Below, piece after piece: positions 7,289-15,873 of a stretch of DNA of 64,000 nt. The number at the start of each line of letters is the position of its first letter. The first letter of the stretch is position 1. The stretch is taken from contig NZ_CP117782.1 in the NCBI RefSeq assembly GCF_028657905.1, positions 1,364,001-1,428,000 on the forward strand. Direction: 5' to 3'. This DNA is from Burkholderia sp. FERM BP-3421. GTDB lineage: Bacteria > Pseudomonadota > Gammaproteobacteria > Burkholderiales > Burkholderiaceae. A program made the translations under genes and the position numbers. The notes below the pieces were generated by a model. That model was not told where the DNA came from. It made no database searches and worked only from the letters and a program-made list of their open reading frames with translations.

Positions 7289-8251
7289 TCACACCGCCCA
7301 GCGAATCCGGGCGACCACGTCGTTCCCGGTCAAATGCGCGGCGCCGGTCTCGACCGGCGCGCGCGCACCGTTCGACAGCACCCGCTGCAACACGCGTGCC
7401 TCCAGCGTCGCGAATCCGCTCGACGCGCGCGCGCGCGGCCGTTCGAGCGGCACCGCCTGATCGAGCGCGATCCTGCCCTGCTCGACCAGCAGGATCCGGT
7501 CGCCGAGCGCGACCGCCTCCTGCACGTCGTGCGTGACGAGCAGCGCGGTAAAGCGGTGCTCGCGCCACAAGCGTTCGATCAGGCCATGCATTTCGATGCG
7601 GGTCAGCGCGTCGAGCGCGCCGAGCGGCTCGTCGAGCAGCAGCAGTTGCGGCCGATGCACGAGCGCGCGGGCCAGTGCGACCCGCTGGCGCTGGCCGCCC
7701 GACAGCTGCGCGGGCCAGTCGTTCGCGCGCTCCGCGAGCCCCACTTCGTCGAGCACCGCGCGCGCCGCCTCCTTCGCGCCGCGCCCGAGCCCGAGCATCA
7801 CGTTCTGCAGCACCGTCTTCCACGGCAAGAGGCGCGCGTCCTGATACATGATCCGCGTATCGAGCGGGCCGCCCGTCTCGCCCTGTTTGACGAGCGCGCC
7901 CGCGCTCGGCTGTTCGAGCCCGGCGATCAGGCGCAGCAGCGTGGATTTTCCGCAGCCGCTGCGGCCGACGATCGCGACGAAGCTGCCGCGCTCGATCGAC
8001 AGATCGACGTCGCTCAGCACCGCGCGCTCGCCATAGCGTTTGCCGACCCGCGTCAAGCGCACCGCCGGATCGGCTGCCGACGGACGTACGCCGCCGCGCC
8101 GCGCGAGCGGCAGCACGTGCGCGCCGCCGTCGCGTTCGAGCACGGCCGCCTGCTGCGCGTCGCCGTCGAGGGTGCGCGCTTGCGCGAGTTCGGCCTCGAG
8201 ATCCGCGCCCGCGATCGGGCCGAACGAAGCCGCAAAGGTCGTGCCGCTCAT
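7289..8251 (-). CDS. ssuB: aliphatic sulfonate ABC transporter ATP-binding protein SsuB
   Basis: A 320-residue ABC ATPase with Walker A GRSGCGKS (about 96-103), signature LSGGQRQR (183-190), Walker B LLLLDEP and a switch histidine in LLVTHDVQEA. It energises uptake of alkanesulfonates at the inner membrane. The first 60 residues are an extension not found in shorter SsuB proteins. Its start overlaps the end of ssuC by four bases, so translation is coupled. The order ssuD-ssuC-ssuB-ssuF supports sulfonate rather than taurine or nitrate as substrate. Confidence 0.88.
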   Translation of the reverse strand: MSGTTFAASFGPIAGADLEAELAQARTLDGDAQQAAVLERDGGAHVLPLARRGGVRPSAADPAVRLTRVGKRYGERAVLSDVDLSIERGSFVAIVGRSGCGKSTLLRLIAGLEQPSAGALVKQGETGGPLDTRIMYQDARLLPWKTVLQNVMLGLGRGAKEAARAVLDEVGLAERANDWPAQLSGGQRQRVALARALVHRPQLLLLDEPLGALDALTRIEMHGLIERLWREHRFTALLVTHDVQEAVALGDRILLVEQGRIALDQAVPLERPRARASSGFATLEARVLQRVLSNGARAPVETGAAHLTGNDVVARIRWAV

Positions 8252-9066
8252 GTCGATGCTCCTGGTTGATGCGCGGGGTGCCAGCGCAGAGTCACGTGTT
8301 CCAGCCAGCGCGCGATCACATCGGCGAGCTTGCCGAGCACCGCGTAGAGCAGGATGCCGACCACCACCACGTCGGTTTGCAGGAATTCACGCGCGTTCAT
8401 CGTCATGTAGCCGATCCCCGACTGCGCGGAAATGGTCTCGGCGACGATCAGCATCACCCACATCAGCCCGAGCGCGAAGCGCACGCCGACCAGGATCGAC
8501 GGCAGCGCACCCGGCAGGATCACGTCGCGATACAGCGCGAAACCTCGTACTCCATAGCTCTTCGCCATCTCGACGAGATTCGGATCGACCGAACGGATTC
8601 CGTGATAGGTGTTGATGTAGACCGGAAAGAACACGCCCAGCGCGACCAGGAACAGCTTCGCCTTCTCGTCGATCCCGAACCACAGGATCACGAGCGGAAT
8701 CATCGCGAGCGCCGGGATGTTGCGGATCATCTGGATGGTCGAATCGAGCGCGATCTCCGCGCTCCTCGACAGGCCGGTCGCCAGCCCGAGCGCGAGCCCG
8801 ACGCCTCCGCCGAGCGCGAAGCCGGCCAGCGCGCGCCAAGTGCTGACCTTGACGTTGGTCCACAGGTCGCCCGACTCGACGAGCGCCCACGCCGCGCGCA
8901 CCACCGCGAACGGCTCAGGCAGCACGCGGGTCGACAGCGCGCCCGCGCGCGCCGCCAGCTCCCACGCGAGCACCAGCGCGGCCGGCACGAGCCAGGGCGC
9001 GATGCTGCGCCAGGCGCGGGCGACGAGCCCAGCGCGATCGACACGGAAAATCGATGCCATGCGCAT
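8248..9066 (-). CDS. ssuC: aliphatic sulfonate ABC transporter permease SsuC
   Basis: A 272-residue polytopic inner-membrane protein of the BPD-transporter type. The N-terminal helix (WLVPAALVLAWELAARAG) is followed by further hydrophobic segments and a coupling loop MAKSYGVRGFALYRDVILPG that would contact SsuB. It lies between ssuD and ssuB, 10 nt after the former and overlapping the latter, as in known ssu operons. Confidence 0.88.
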   Translation of the reverse strand: MRMASIFRVDRAGLVARAWRSIAPWLVPAALVLAWELAARAGALSTRVLPEPFAVVRAAWALVESGDLWTNVKVSTWRALAGFALGGGVGLALGLATGLSRSAEIALDSTIQMIRNIPALAMIPLVILWFGIDEKAKLFLVALGVFFPVYINTYHGIRSVDPNLVEMAKSYGVRGFALYRDVILPGALPSILVGVRFALGLMWVMLIVAETISAQSGIGYMTMNAREFLQTDVVVVGILLYAVLGKLADVIARWLEHVTLRWHPAHQPGAST

Positions 9067-9076
9067 TCCCTCCCGC

Positions 9077-10234
9077 TCAGCTCTGGCTTGCCTTGGGCAG
9101 ATAGCTGTTGCCGACCACCTCGCCGAACGGCCCCGACAGCGGCCCGCCGCGACGCGTGACCTGGTCTTCCTTGATCAGCGGGAACACCAGCTCGGCAAAA
9201 CGGTACGACTCCTCGAGATGCGGATAGCCCGACAGGATGAACGTTTCGATCCCGAGCGCGGCATATTCGCGCATCCGCGCGGCCACTTGTTCGGGATTGC
9301 CGACGAGCGCCGTCCCTGCGCCGCCGCGCACGAGCCCCACCCCCGCCCACAGGTTCGGGTAGATCTCGAGTTCGGCGCGCCCGCCGCGCTTGCCGCCGTG
9401 CAGCGCGGCCATGCGGCGCTGCCCTTCCGAATCCATCTTCGCGAACGCCTGCTGCGCGCGCGCGACCGTCTCGTCGTCGAGCCGGCTGATCAGCCGTTCC
9501 GCGTCGCGCCACGCCTCGTCCTCGGTTTCGCGCACGATCACGTGCAGGCGGATGCCGAACTTGATCTGGCGGCCACGCTCGGCCGCGCGCGCGCGAATGT
9601 CCGCGATTTTCTTCGCGACCGCCTCGGGCGGCTCGCCCCAGGTCAGGTAGGTGTCGATGTGATCGGCCGCGATCGTATGCGCGGCCGGCGACGAACCGCC
9701 GAACCACAGCGGCGGATGCGGATGCTGGACCGGCGGATACAGCAGCTTGCCGCCCTTCGACTGCAGATGCCTGCCGTCGTAGTCGATGCTCTCGTTCGTA
9801 TGCGACGCGCTCAGCAGGTCGCGCCAGATGTGCAGGAATTCGTCGGTGATTTCATAGCGCGTGTCGTGATCGGCGAACAGGCCGTCGCCTTCGAGCTCGG
9901 CGGAATCACCGCCCGTCACGACATTGATCAGCAGCCGGCCGCCCGAGAGCCGGTCGAAGGTCGACGCCATGCGCGCCGACAGGCCCGGCGACGCGATGCC
10001 CGGCCGGATCGCCACCAGGAACTTGAGACGGCGGGTCGCCGGGATCAGGCTCGATGCGACCACCCACGCGTCCTCGCACGAACGGCCGGTCGGCAGCAGC
10101 ACGCCTTCGTAGCCGAGCGTATCGGCCGCGACCGCGATCTGCCGGAAATAATCGTAGTCCGCCGCGCGCGCACCTTCCGCGGTGCCGAGATAGCGACTGT
10201 CGCCGTGCGTGGGAATAAACCAGAACACATTCAT
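9077..10234 (-). CDS. ssuD: FMNH2-dependent alkanesulfonate monooxygenase SsuD
   Basis: The 385-residue protein is a bacterial luciferase-like flavin monooxygenase that releases sulfite from alkanesulfonates. It contains MNVFWFIPTHGDSRYLGT, the RRLKFLVAIRPG strand, GGRLLINVVTGG and the PPLWFGGSSPAA block typical of SsuD. The ATG at 10234, with CAGGAG upstream, is preferred to a start 16 codons earlier. It is the first gene of the operon here. The reductase gene ssuE and binding-protein gene ssuA, usually beside it, are absent, so reduced FMN must come from elsewhere. Confidence 0.93.
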   Translation of the reverse strand: MNVFWFIPTHGDSRYLGTAEGARAADYDYFRQIAVAADTLGYEGVLLPTGRSCEDAWVVASSLIPATRRLKFLVAIRPGIASPGLSARMASTFDRLSGGRLLINVVTGGDSAELEGDGLFADHDTRYEITDEFLHIWRDLLSASHTNESIDYDGRHLQSKGGKLLYPPVQHPHPPLWFGGSSPAAHTIAADHIDTYLTWGEPPEAVAKKIADIRARAAERGRQIKFGIRLHVIVRETEDEAWRDAERLISRLDDETVARAQQAFAKMDSEGQRRMAALHGGKRGGRAELEIYPNLWAGVGLVRGGAGTALVGNPEQVAARMREYAALGIETFILSGYPHLEESYRFAELVFPLIKEDQVTRRGGPLSGPFGEVVGNSYLPKASQS

Positions 10235-10585
10235 CTGCTGCTCCTGCCTGACTGTTCGTACCGGAAAATACGGGGACGACACGGCGCGCGCGTCATCGGA
10301 CGCGCGGTCGGACCCGCTTGCGTAAAAGTTGGGAGTCGCTCGCCGGATCGCACCGCGCGACGGGCGAGCTCGCCTGGCGCGGGGGACGGCCTGACCGTCT
10401 CTGGGAAATCAGTCTATGGTGCGCGGTATCGTTGAGGAACGATTTTTTTGAGCTTAGTTTTTCCGCTTTCGTGCTTTGCGTGCTGCTGCAGCGAATAAGG
10501 GCGCGTGTGCCGCCTATAATGTCGCCCAGACTCCTGACAACCCCGCGCGATCCGTTGCAGACCGCGCGCTTTCGCGGTGTATCCG
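10235..10585. other. divergent regulatory gap between ssuD and a membrane-protein gene
   Basis: About 350 nt without a convincing gene. A TATAAT at 10515-10520 lies about 65 nt before the rightward gene and may be its -10 box. The part around 10410-10500 is AT-richer than the rest and probably carries the leftward ssu promoter, but I cannot assign a specific operator. Confidence 0.5.
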
Positions 10586-11020
10586 ATGCAGAAAGTAATC
10601 CTGCCGTTTCTGTCCGGCTTTCTCGCCGCCCTGTTCTTCCGCGAGGCGACGCTCGCCTTGCTGCACACGGCCGGCCTCATCGAATCGGGCGGTTTCTCGA
10701 CGCTGCCGTTCGCGCCGCTCGGCATTCCTGAATTCGTCGCCAACGCGATCATGAGCGCAGGCTGGGCCATCCTGATGGCCTGGCTGCTGCGCGTCGCGCC
10801 CGAGCGGCGCGCGCCGTGGATTCAGTCGCTCGTGTTCGGCGGCCTGGCGCTCACGGCCGCACGCCTGTTCGTGATCGATCCGCTGCGCGGCATCTGGCCG
10901 ACCGGCAACATGCTGCCGCCGATCGTGGTCGGCTTCGTCGCGAATGCGATCTGGGGCTGGGGCGCGCTCGTGTTCATGCGCGCGTTCATGTCGGACGACG
11001 ACGGCGACGACGACGCCTGA
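10586..11020 (+). CDS. hypothetical inner-membrane protein (144 aa)
   Basis: Four hydrophobic segments are visible: FLSGFLAALFFREATLALL, AIMSAGWAILMAWLLRV, SLVFGGLALTAARLFVI and PIVVGFVANAIWGWGALVFM. The tail is strongly acidic (SDDDGDDDA). The ATG at 10586 begins directly at a plausible first helix; a GTG three codons earlier is possible. Similar small membrane proteins are common in Burkholderia without known function. Confidence 0.7.
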   Translation: MQKVILPFLSGFLAALFFREATLALLHTAGLIESGGFSTLPFAPLGIPEFVANAIMSAGWAILMAWLLRVAPERRAPWIQSLVFGGLALTAARLFVIDPLRGIWPTGNMLPPIVVGFVANAIWGWGALVFMRAFMSDDDGDDDA

Positions 11021-11042
11021 ACGCCCCGCCGCCGCACGCGGT

Positions 11043-12185
11043 TCAATCGCGCAGATGGCGCAGCGGATGCGCGTCGGCGGACCACGGGCTGTCGAACATC
11101 GCCCGCACCGCGTCGCGGCTCAACGCGTCGATCGACGCGAAGCGCCAGCGCGGCGCATGGTCCTTGTCGACGATCAGCGCGCGCACGCCCTCGATCACGT
11201 CGCCGCGCGCAAAGGTCGAACGGGTCAGGTCGAGGTCGCGACGCAGGCATTCGGCCATCGTCGCCCCGCGCGCACGCTCGATCAATTCGAGCGACACGGC
11301 CATCGACAGCGGCGAGAGCTGGGTGCGCATCGCATCCGCGGCCTTCTCCCCCCATCCTTCCGGCGCCGCGCAATCCTGTTCCGCGGCGAGCGATGCGAGG
11401 ATCGCGGCGAGATCGGGCTGCGCGAAATGCCGGTCGATCGCGGCGCGCGCGACAGCCAGCGGCGAGGCGTCGGGCGTCGGCGCAACCCGCTGCGCAGCCG
11501 CCGCGGCTGCGACCCGCGCGGTCACCGCCGCCCCGTTCGCGAACGATTCCGCCCGTAGCGCATCGAGCAGCTCGGGCAGCGCGGCGTCCGGCAGGTAGGC
11601 GTCGGCCAGGCCCGCATACAGCGCGTCCGCCGCGCCCAGCGCCGCGCCCGTCACGGCGAGGTAGCGCCCGAGCATGCCGGGCGTGCGCGCGAGGAACCAG
11701 CTCATCCCGACATCGGGAAAGAGCCCGATGCGCGTCTCCGGCATCGCCATCCGGGTCGAATCCGTCACGACCCGCAGGCCGCCCGTGCGGTGCGCCGCCT
11801 GCGCGATCCCCATCCCGCCGCCCATCACGACGCCGTGCATCAGCGCGATATACGGTTTCGGGTAGGTGAAGATCGTGTGGTTCAGCGTGTATTCGTCGAT
11901 GAAGAACGCATCGACCGCGTCGTGTTCGCCGCGCTGGCAGGCCTCGTGAAAGAAGCGCACGTCGCCGCCCGCGCAGAATGCGCGCGGATGCGGGCTGTGG
12001 ACCACCACCGCCAGGACCTCGGGATCCTCGCGCCAGGCGTCGAGCGCCGTCTGCATCGCGCGGATCATCGCGTCCGACAGCGCATTGAGCGCCTTCGGAC
12101 GGTTCAGTTCGAGAAAGCCGATGCGGTTCGCCACGTGGGCGCGCACCTCGGTGAAACCTGCTGCGTCGGAAGCGGAATCGGTCAT
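11043..12185 (-). CDS. 3-hydroxyisobutyryl-CoA hydrolase-type enoyl-CoA hydratase/isomerase protein
   Basis: A 380-residue crotonase-fold protein. The N-terminal half has FLELNRPKALNALS, HPRAFCAGGDVRFF and HGVVMGGGMGIAQAA, and the conserved acid follows in MPETRIGLFPDVGMSWFL. The extended C-terminal part (IERARGATMAECLRRDLDL, then FARGDVIEGVRALIVDKDHAP) is the ECH_2 domain of 3-hydroxyisobutyryl-CoA hydrolases, which act in valine breakdown. The ATG at 12185 starts the family-length protein; a longer upstream frame overlaps the SMR gene and is rejected. The exact substrate is inferred. Confidence 0.85.
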   Translation of the reverse strand: MTDSASDAAGFTEVRAHVANRIGFLELNRPKALNALSDAMIRAMQTALDAWREDPEVLAVVVHSPHPRAFCAGGDVRFFHEACQRGEHDAVDAFFIDEYTLNHTIFTYPKPYIALMHGVVMGGGMGIAQAAHRTGGLRVVTDSTRMAMPETRIGLFPDVGMSWFLARTPGMLGRYLAVTGAALGAADALYAGLADAYLPDAALPELLDALRAESFANGAAVTARVAAAAAAQRVAPTPDASPLAVARAAIDRHFAQPDLAAILASLAAEQDCAAPEGWGEKAADAMRTQLSPLSMAVSLELIERARGATMAECLRRDLDLTRSTFARGDVIEGVRALIVDKDHAPRWRFASIDALSRDAVRAMFDSPWSADAHPLRHLRD

Positions 12186-12217
12186 GGGCGGGAAGGAAAC
12201 GGAGGGCGGACGCGCGT

Positions 12218-12556
12218 TCAGTGCGCCTGCATTTTCGAGAACAGGTTGAGCACGACCACGCCGGCGACGATGAGCGCGAGCCCGAGCACCGCCGGCCAGT
12301 CTGGAATCTGACGGTACAGCACGATCGCGACGAGCGTGATGAGCACGATGCCCGCGCCCGACCAGATCGCATAGACGATCCCGACCGGCATGCTCTTGAG
12401 CGTCAGCGACAGGCAATAGAACGCCGTGCCGTACCCCGCCGCGACGACGAGCGTCGGCCAGAGACGCGTGAAGCCTTCGGAGGCGCGCAGCGCCGAGGTG
12501 GCGATCACTTCGGCGACGATCGCGATCGCGAGCCATGCATAGCCGGGCAAGTTCAT
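12218..12556 (-). CDS. small multidrug resistance (SMR/EmrE-type) transporter
   Basis: A 112-residue protein with four hydrophobic helices. The first contains the essential glutamate of the family (WLAIAIVAEVIATSALRAS); LTLKSMPVGIVYAIWSGAGI is the second signature. Such dimers exchange protons for cationic compounds or, in SugE/Gdx forms, guanidinium. The LKxxPVGIVYAIWSG pattern is of EmrE type. It ends 32 nt before the hydratase gene and starts 4 nt after the UPF0303 gene, so the three may be one transcript. Confidence 0.88.
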   Translation of the reverse strand: MNLPGYAWLAIAIVAEVIATSALRASEGFTRLWPTLVVAAGYGTAFYCLSLTLKSMPVGIVYAIWSGAGIVLITLVAIVLYRQIPDWPAVLGLALIVAGVVVLNLFSKMQAH

Positions 12557-12560
12557 CGCG

Positions 12561-13058
12561 TCAGGCCTCCGGCAGCGCCAGCGTGTCGTAGGCATGGCCG
12601 AGCTGCGCGCACAGCGCCTCGACCACGAGTGCGTGATCGCGCCGTTGCGGCATGCCCGATACGGTGATCGAGCCGATCACGCCCGCGCCCGCGACGGTCA
12701 GCGGGAACGCGCCGCCATACGGCGCGTGATCGGCATTCGCGAGGCCGTGCTTGTCGGCGAGCGTCGCGCCCGCCTGCCGCAAGCGCAGCCCAACCGCATA
12801 GGAACTGCAGCGGAAATGCGCGACGACGTTGCTTTTGCGGCGCACCCAGTCGGCGTTGTCGGGCGTCGCGCCGTCGAGCGCCGCATAGAACAGCGGCTGG
12901 CCGAAGGTGCGCACGTCGATCGCGACCGCCTGGCCGCGCGCGCTCGCGAGCGCATGCAGTTGCACGCCGAGCGCCCAGGCGCGGCCGGCGTCGAAATGGG
13001 GAAACACAAGGGTGCGTTCTTGCGTGACGATCGTTTGCAGGTCGAGCGCGATATCCAT
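12561..13058 (-). CDS. UPF0303 / heme-degrading-domain (DUF336-like) protein
   Basis: The 165-residue length from the ATG at 13058 equals the usual size of UPF0303 proteins. Typical segments are ERTLVFPHFDAGRAWALG, DWVRRKSNVVAHFRCSSYA, HAPYGGAFPLTV and GVIGSITVSGMPQRRDHALV. The fold is that of GlcG/HbpS proteins, some of which bind heme or cobalamin, but the function of this subgroup is not established. It heads a short leftward run with the SMR transporter. Confidence 0.85.
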   Translation of the reverse strand: MDIALDLQTIVTQERTLVFPHFDAGRAWALGVQLHALASARGQAVAIDVRTFGQPLFYAALDGATPDNADWVRRKSNVVAHFRCSSYAVGLRLRQAGATLADKHGLANADHAPYGGAFPLTVAGAGVIGSITVSGMPQRRDHALVVEALCAQLGHAYDTLALPEA

Positions 13059-13183
13059 GAGGCTTTGAGCGAGAAGCGCGCGAGCCGCGCGATTGAGAAG
13101 GCGGAAACTGCCCGATTCTAGCGCAGCGATTTCGCCGCCGAGGCGCAGCGCCCGCCGCGGGCCGCGGTCGTTGCATGAAGTCA

Positions 13184-13212
13184 TTGCATTCGTGCGAACG
13201 ATCTCTTATAAT
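13184..13212 (+). promoter_or_regulatory. promoter of initiator tRNA
   Basis: TTGCAT (13184-13189) and TATAAT (13207-13212) are separated by 17 nt and lie just before the tRNA at 13225. Confidence 0.7.
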
Positions 13213-13224
13213 TTCGTTCTCAGA

Positions 13225-13301
13225 CGCGGGGTGGAGCAGTCTGGCAGCTCGTCGGGCTCATAACCCGAAGGTCACAGGTTCAAATCCTGTCCCCGCAACC
13301 A
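13225..13301 (+). tRNA. initiator tRNA-fMet (anticodon CAT)
   Basis: A 77-nt tRNA with a C1:A72 mismatch (CGCGGGG with CCCCGCA) and three G:C pairs below the CAT loop (GGGCTCATAACCC). Both are the marks of initiator tRNA. CCA is encoded at the end. Confidence 0.97.
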
Positions 13302-13311
13302 GTTTCATGCG

Positions 13312-13347
13312 AAAGCCTTGATTTCGATTCGAAATCAAGGCTTTTTG
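13312..13347 (+). terminator. rho-independent terminator of tRNA-fMet
   Basis: AAAGCCTTGATTTCGA pairs with TCGAAATCAAGGCTTT and is followed by T residues. Confidence 0.9.
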
Positions 13348-13580
13348 CTTTGGCGCGCGGCATCCGCACGATCGACGCGCTTCGCGCACCCGGCTCGGCC
13401 TCGCCCGCCTCTATCCGGCAGCCGATGGACGGGCAACGCGTTTCCGGCGCGCCCGATAGAATGCTGACCAGCTTCGGCATCACCCCCATCTCACCAATCC
13501 AGGGCTGGACAGCAGCCTGCGTCACCGTTTTCCGGTGAGCCATCCCCTCGCATCCCAAGTCACGCTGCTTGGAGAAAACT

Positions 13581-14027
13581 ATGTACAGCCAACGCTTGTT
13601 CGCCAGTTGGGGCGATATGGATTTCAATGCGCACATGCGCAACACGGCCTACCTCGACAAGGCGGCCGACGTGCGCATGAGGTTCTTCGCCGAACACGAC
13701 TTCCCGATGAGTGAATTCGTGCGCCAGGGCCTGGGGCCCGTCGTCATGAAGGATGAAATCGAGTACATGCGCGAATTTCACCTGCTCGAGGAGGTGGAGG
13801 TCTCGCTCTGCCTGGCCGGCATGTCGGACGACGGCAGCCGCATGTTCATCCGCAATGAATTCTTTCGCGAGGGCAAGCTCGCCGCACGGGTGACCTCGAC
13901 GGTCGGATGGCTGGATCGGAAGCAGCGCCGCCTGATATGTCCTCCCGGCCCGCTGCTTGCCGCCTTGCAGGCGCTGGACAAGAGCGACGACTTCGCGGTG
14001 CTGCCGAGCAGCGCCAATTCGCAGTAA
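13581..14027 (+). CDS. acyl-CoA thioesterase-like hotdog protein
   Basis: A 148-residue protein that opens SQRLFASWGDMDFNAHMRN, the 4HBT hotdog pattern with the conserved aspartate and HM pair used by YbgC/FadM-type thioesterases. It continues with PVVMKDEIEYMREFHLLEEV and TSTVGWLDRKQRRL. It would hydrolyse an acyl-CoA in the cytoplasm; the acyl group is unknown. The ATG at 13581 has GGAGA nine bases before it. It stands alone after tRNA-fMet. Confidence 0.8.
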   Translation: MYSQRLFASWGDMDFNAHMRNTAYLDKAADVRMRFFAEHDFPMSEFVRQGLGPVVMKDEIEYMREFHLLEEVEVSLCLAGMSDDGSRMFIRNEFFREGKLAARVTSTVGWLDRKQRRLICPPGPLLAALQALDKSDDFAVLPSSANSQ

Positions 14028-14359
14028 GCGCTTCGACCCGACGAAGCCTAGGCCGCCCGCGGCCCTTCGCTGCGCCCACATCCCGGAGGACATCCGCCGC
14101 CGCGCTCGAGCGACGGGCCCCGCCCTCGTCCCGCCCTCGTGCGCGGCTCCACGCCCATGCGCCCGATGATCGCAGCCCGGGCCCGCGTATCGCTTCCCTT
14201 CGCGTCTCCGTGCAAATCCCGATCCGCCCCGCACTGTCGGCCGCCATCGCAAAATGATAAGTTCCCGCTGAGACCAGAAGTGGCACGGTGAACGCCGGCC
14301 TCGCCGCCGCGCCGCACCTTCGCCTGATCATCCCAATCGACTAACAAACGGGCCCCCGC
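14028..14359. other. gene-free GC-rich gap
   Basis: About 330 nt between the thioesterase and the GT25 gene. No frame in it looks coding and I see no terminator with a T-run. A short less GC-rich stretch near 14245-14275 may hold the promoter of the following gene. Confidence 0.4.
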
Positions 14360-15226
14360 GTGAAACTCGATGGCTGCTATATCAATCTCGACCGGAGCGC
14401 CGAGCGCCGCGACCTGATGGAGGCGCAACTGCGCGAACTGGGCGTCGCCGACCTGATCCGGCGGTTCGCGGCCGTCGACGGCCGCGCGCACGGCCCCTAC
14501 GAGGGCATCGCCCAGAATGGCGCCTGGGCCTGCCGGCGCTCGCACGAGGCCGCGCTCGGCGCGGCATCCCCGGACAGCGCGACGATCGTGCTCGAGGACG
14601 ACGTCGAGATCAGCCACCACTTCCCCGCGATCCTGCAACCGGACACGATCGCCCACTTCGCCGCCACCTCGCCCGAAGTCGACATGGCATTCCTCGACTG
14701 CTGCATCTACTGGGCGCAGGCGCCGCTGCTGCTCGCGAAGAGCGAGGGCCGCATGACGCAACGCGCAGCGGATGCGCCCGACGACGTCCGCCACCGGCTC
14801 GCGACCGTCGACGTGCTCGATGCGCGCGGCATCTACGCGTATTGCGCGGCGGCCTATGTCGTGACGCCGAAGGGCAAGCGCACGCTGGCGCGCCTGTTCG
14901 AAGCCGCTGCGGCCGATCCGGCCACGCCGATCGACACGCTGTACAACCGCTGGATCCACACCGGCGCGCTGGACGCGCGGATCTTCGTGCCGTTCCTCGC
15001 GACGCCGCGGCTCACGCTCGCGTCGACGATCGGCTGCGAGGACGGCGATCTGCCCGTGATCGATCCGGACGAACGTTTCTGGGCCGGCGTATTCCGGCGC
15101 CTCGTATTCGCCGGCAATCCGGCGTTCGATCTCGCGCAACTCGAGACCCACCTGAACCCCGCGCGCGCATCACGCGAATACCTGCTCGGGATGCGCGTCT
15201 ATGAACACTTCCGCACGCTGACCTGA
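14360..15226 (+). CDS. glycosyltransferase family 25 (LPS-type) protein
   Basis: The 288-residue protein starts with a GTG and shows the GT25 pattern GCYINLDRSAERRDLM, then FAAVDGRAHG, the acceptor segment GAWACRRSHEAAL and the metal-binding TIVLEDDVEI. A later AAYVVTPKGKRTL is also typical. These enzymes transfer a hexose from a nucleotide sugar to lipooligosaccharide or to protein hydroxylysine. No other polysaccharide genes adjoin it, so the acceptor is unknown. It is soluble or peripherally bound. Confidence 0.85.
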   Translation: MKLDGCYINLDRSAERRDLMEAQLRELGVADLIRRFAAVDGRAHGPYEGIAQNGAWACRRSHEAALGAASPDSATIVLEDDVEISHHFPAILQPDTIAHFAATSPEVDMAFLDCCIYWAQAPLLLAKSEGRMTQRAADAPDDVRHRLATVDVLDARGIYAYCAAAYVVTPKGKRTLARLFEAAAADPATPIDTLYNRWIHTGALDARIFVPFLATPRLTLASTIGCEDGDLPVIDPDERFWAGVFRRLVFAGNPAFDLAQLETHLNPARASREYLLGMRVYEHFRTLT

Positions 15227-15315
15227 GGCGCGCGACGGCGGCGCGCCGGGCCGGGGCATGCAAGAATGCCCCGGCCCGGTGATACACTCGCGTCACTGTC
15301 CAGCCTCCCCGACCT

Positions 15316-15861
15316 ATGAAATTCTGCTCCGTCTGCGGCCACGAAGTCATTGCGCGCATCCCGTCCGGCGACAACCGCGAGCGCTTCGTGTGCGACCAAT
15401 GCGGCACGATTCACTACCAGAATCCGCGCAACGTGGTCGGCACGATCCCCGTCTGGGGCGATCAGGTGCTGCTGTGCCGGCGCGCGATCGAGCCGCGCTA
15501 CGGCTATTGGACGCTGCCGGCTGGCTTCATGGAGATGGGCGAGACCACCGCCGAGGCGGCCGCGCGCGAGACGCTCGAGGAAGCCGGGGCGCGCGTCGAG
15601 GTGCAAAGCCTGTTCTCGCTCCTGAACGTGCCGCACGTGCATCAGGTCCACCTGTTCTATCTCGCGCGCCTCACCGATCCGTCCTACGCGGCCGGCGAGG
15701 AAAGCCTCGAGGTGCGGCTGTTCGACGAGGCCGACATTCCCTGGGACGAGCTGGCCTTCCCGACCGTCAGCCAGACCCTGCGCTTCTTCTTCGCCGACCG
15801 CGAGGCAGGCGACTACGGCGTGCACACAGGCGACATCTTCCGTTCGCTGCGCAACGGCTGA
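15316..15861 (+). CDS. Nudix hydrolase with N-terminal zinc ribbon
   Basis: A 181-residue protein. Residues 1-35 form a zinc ribbon (CSVCGHE ... CDQCGTIHYQNP) with two CxxC pairs. The Nudix box follows as GFMEMGETTAEAAARETLEE with the metal-binding EExGA continuation. It hydrolyses a nucleoside-diphosphate-linked compound; the zinc ribbon is shared with NudC-type and ADP-ribose-type enzymes. It ends 12 nt before aat and is probably cotranscribed with it. Confidence 0.88.
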   Translation: MKFCSVCGHEVIARIPSGDNRERFVCDQCGTIHYQNPRNVVGTIPVWGDQVLLCRRAIEPRYGYWTLPAGFMEMGETTAEAAARETLEEAGARVEVQSLFSLLNVPHVHQVHLFYLARLTDPSYAAGEESLEVRLFDEADIPWDELAFPTVSQTLRFFFADREAGDYGVHTGDIFRSLRNG

Positions 15862-15873
15862 GCGCGGGCCGGC

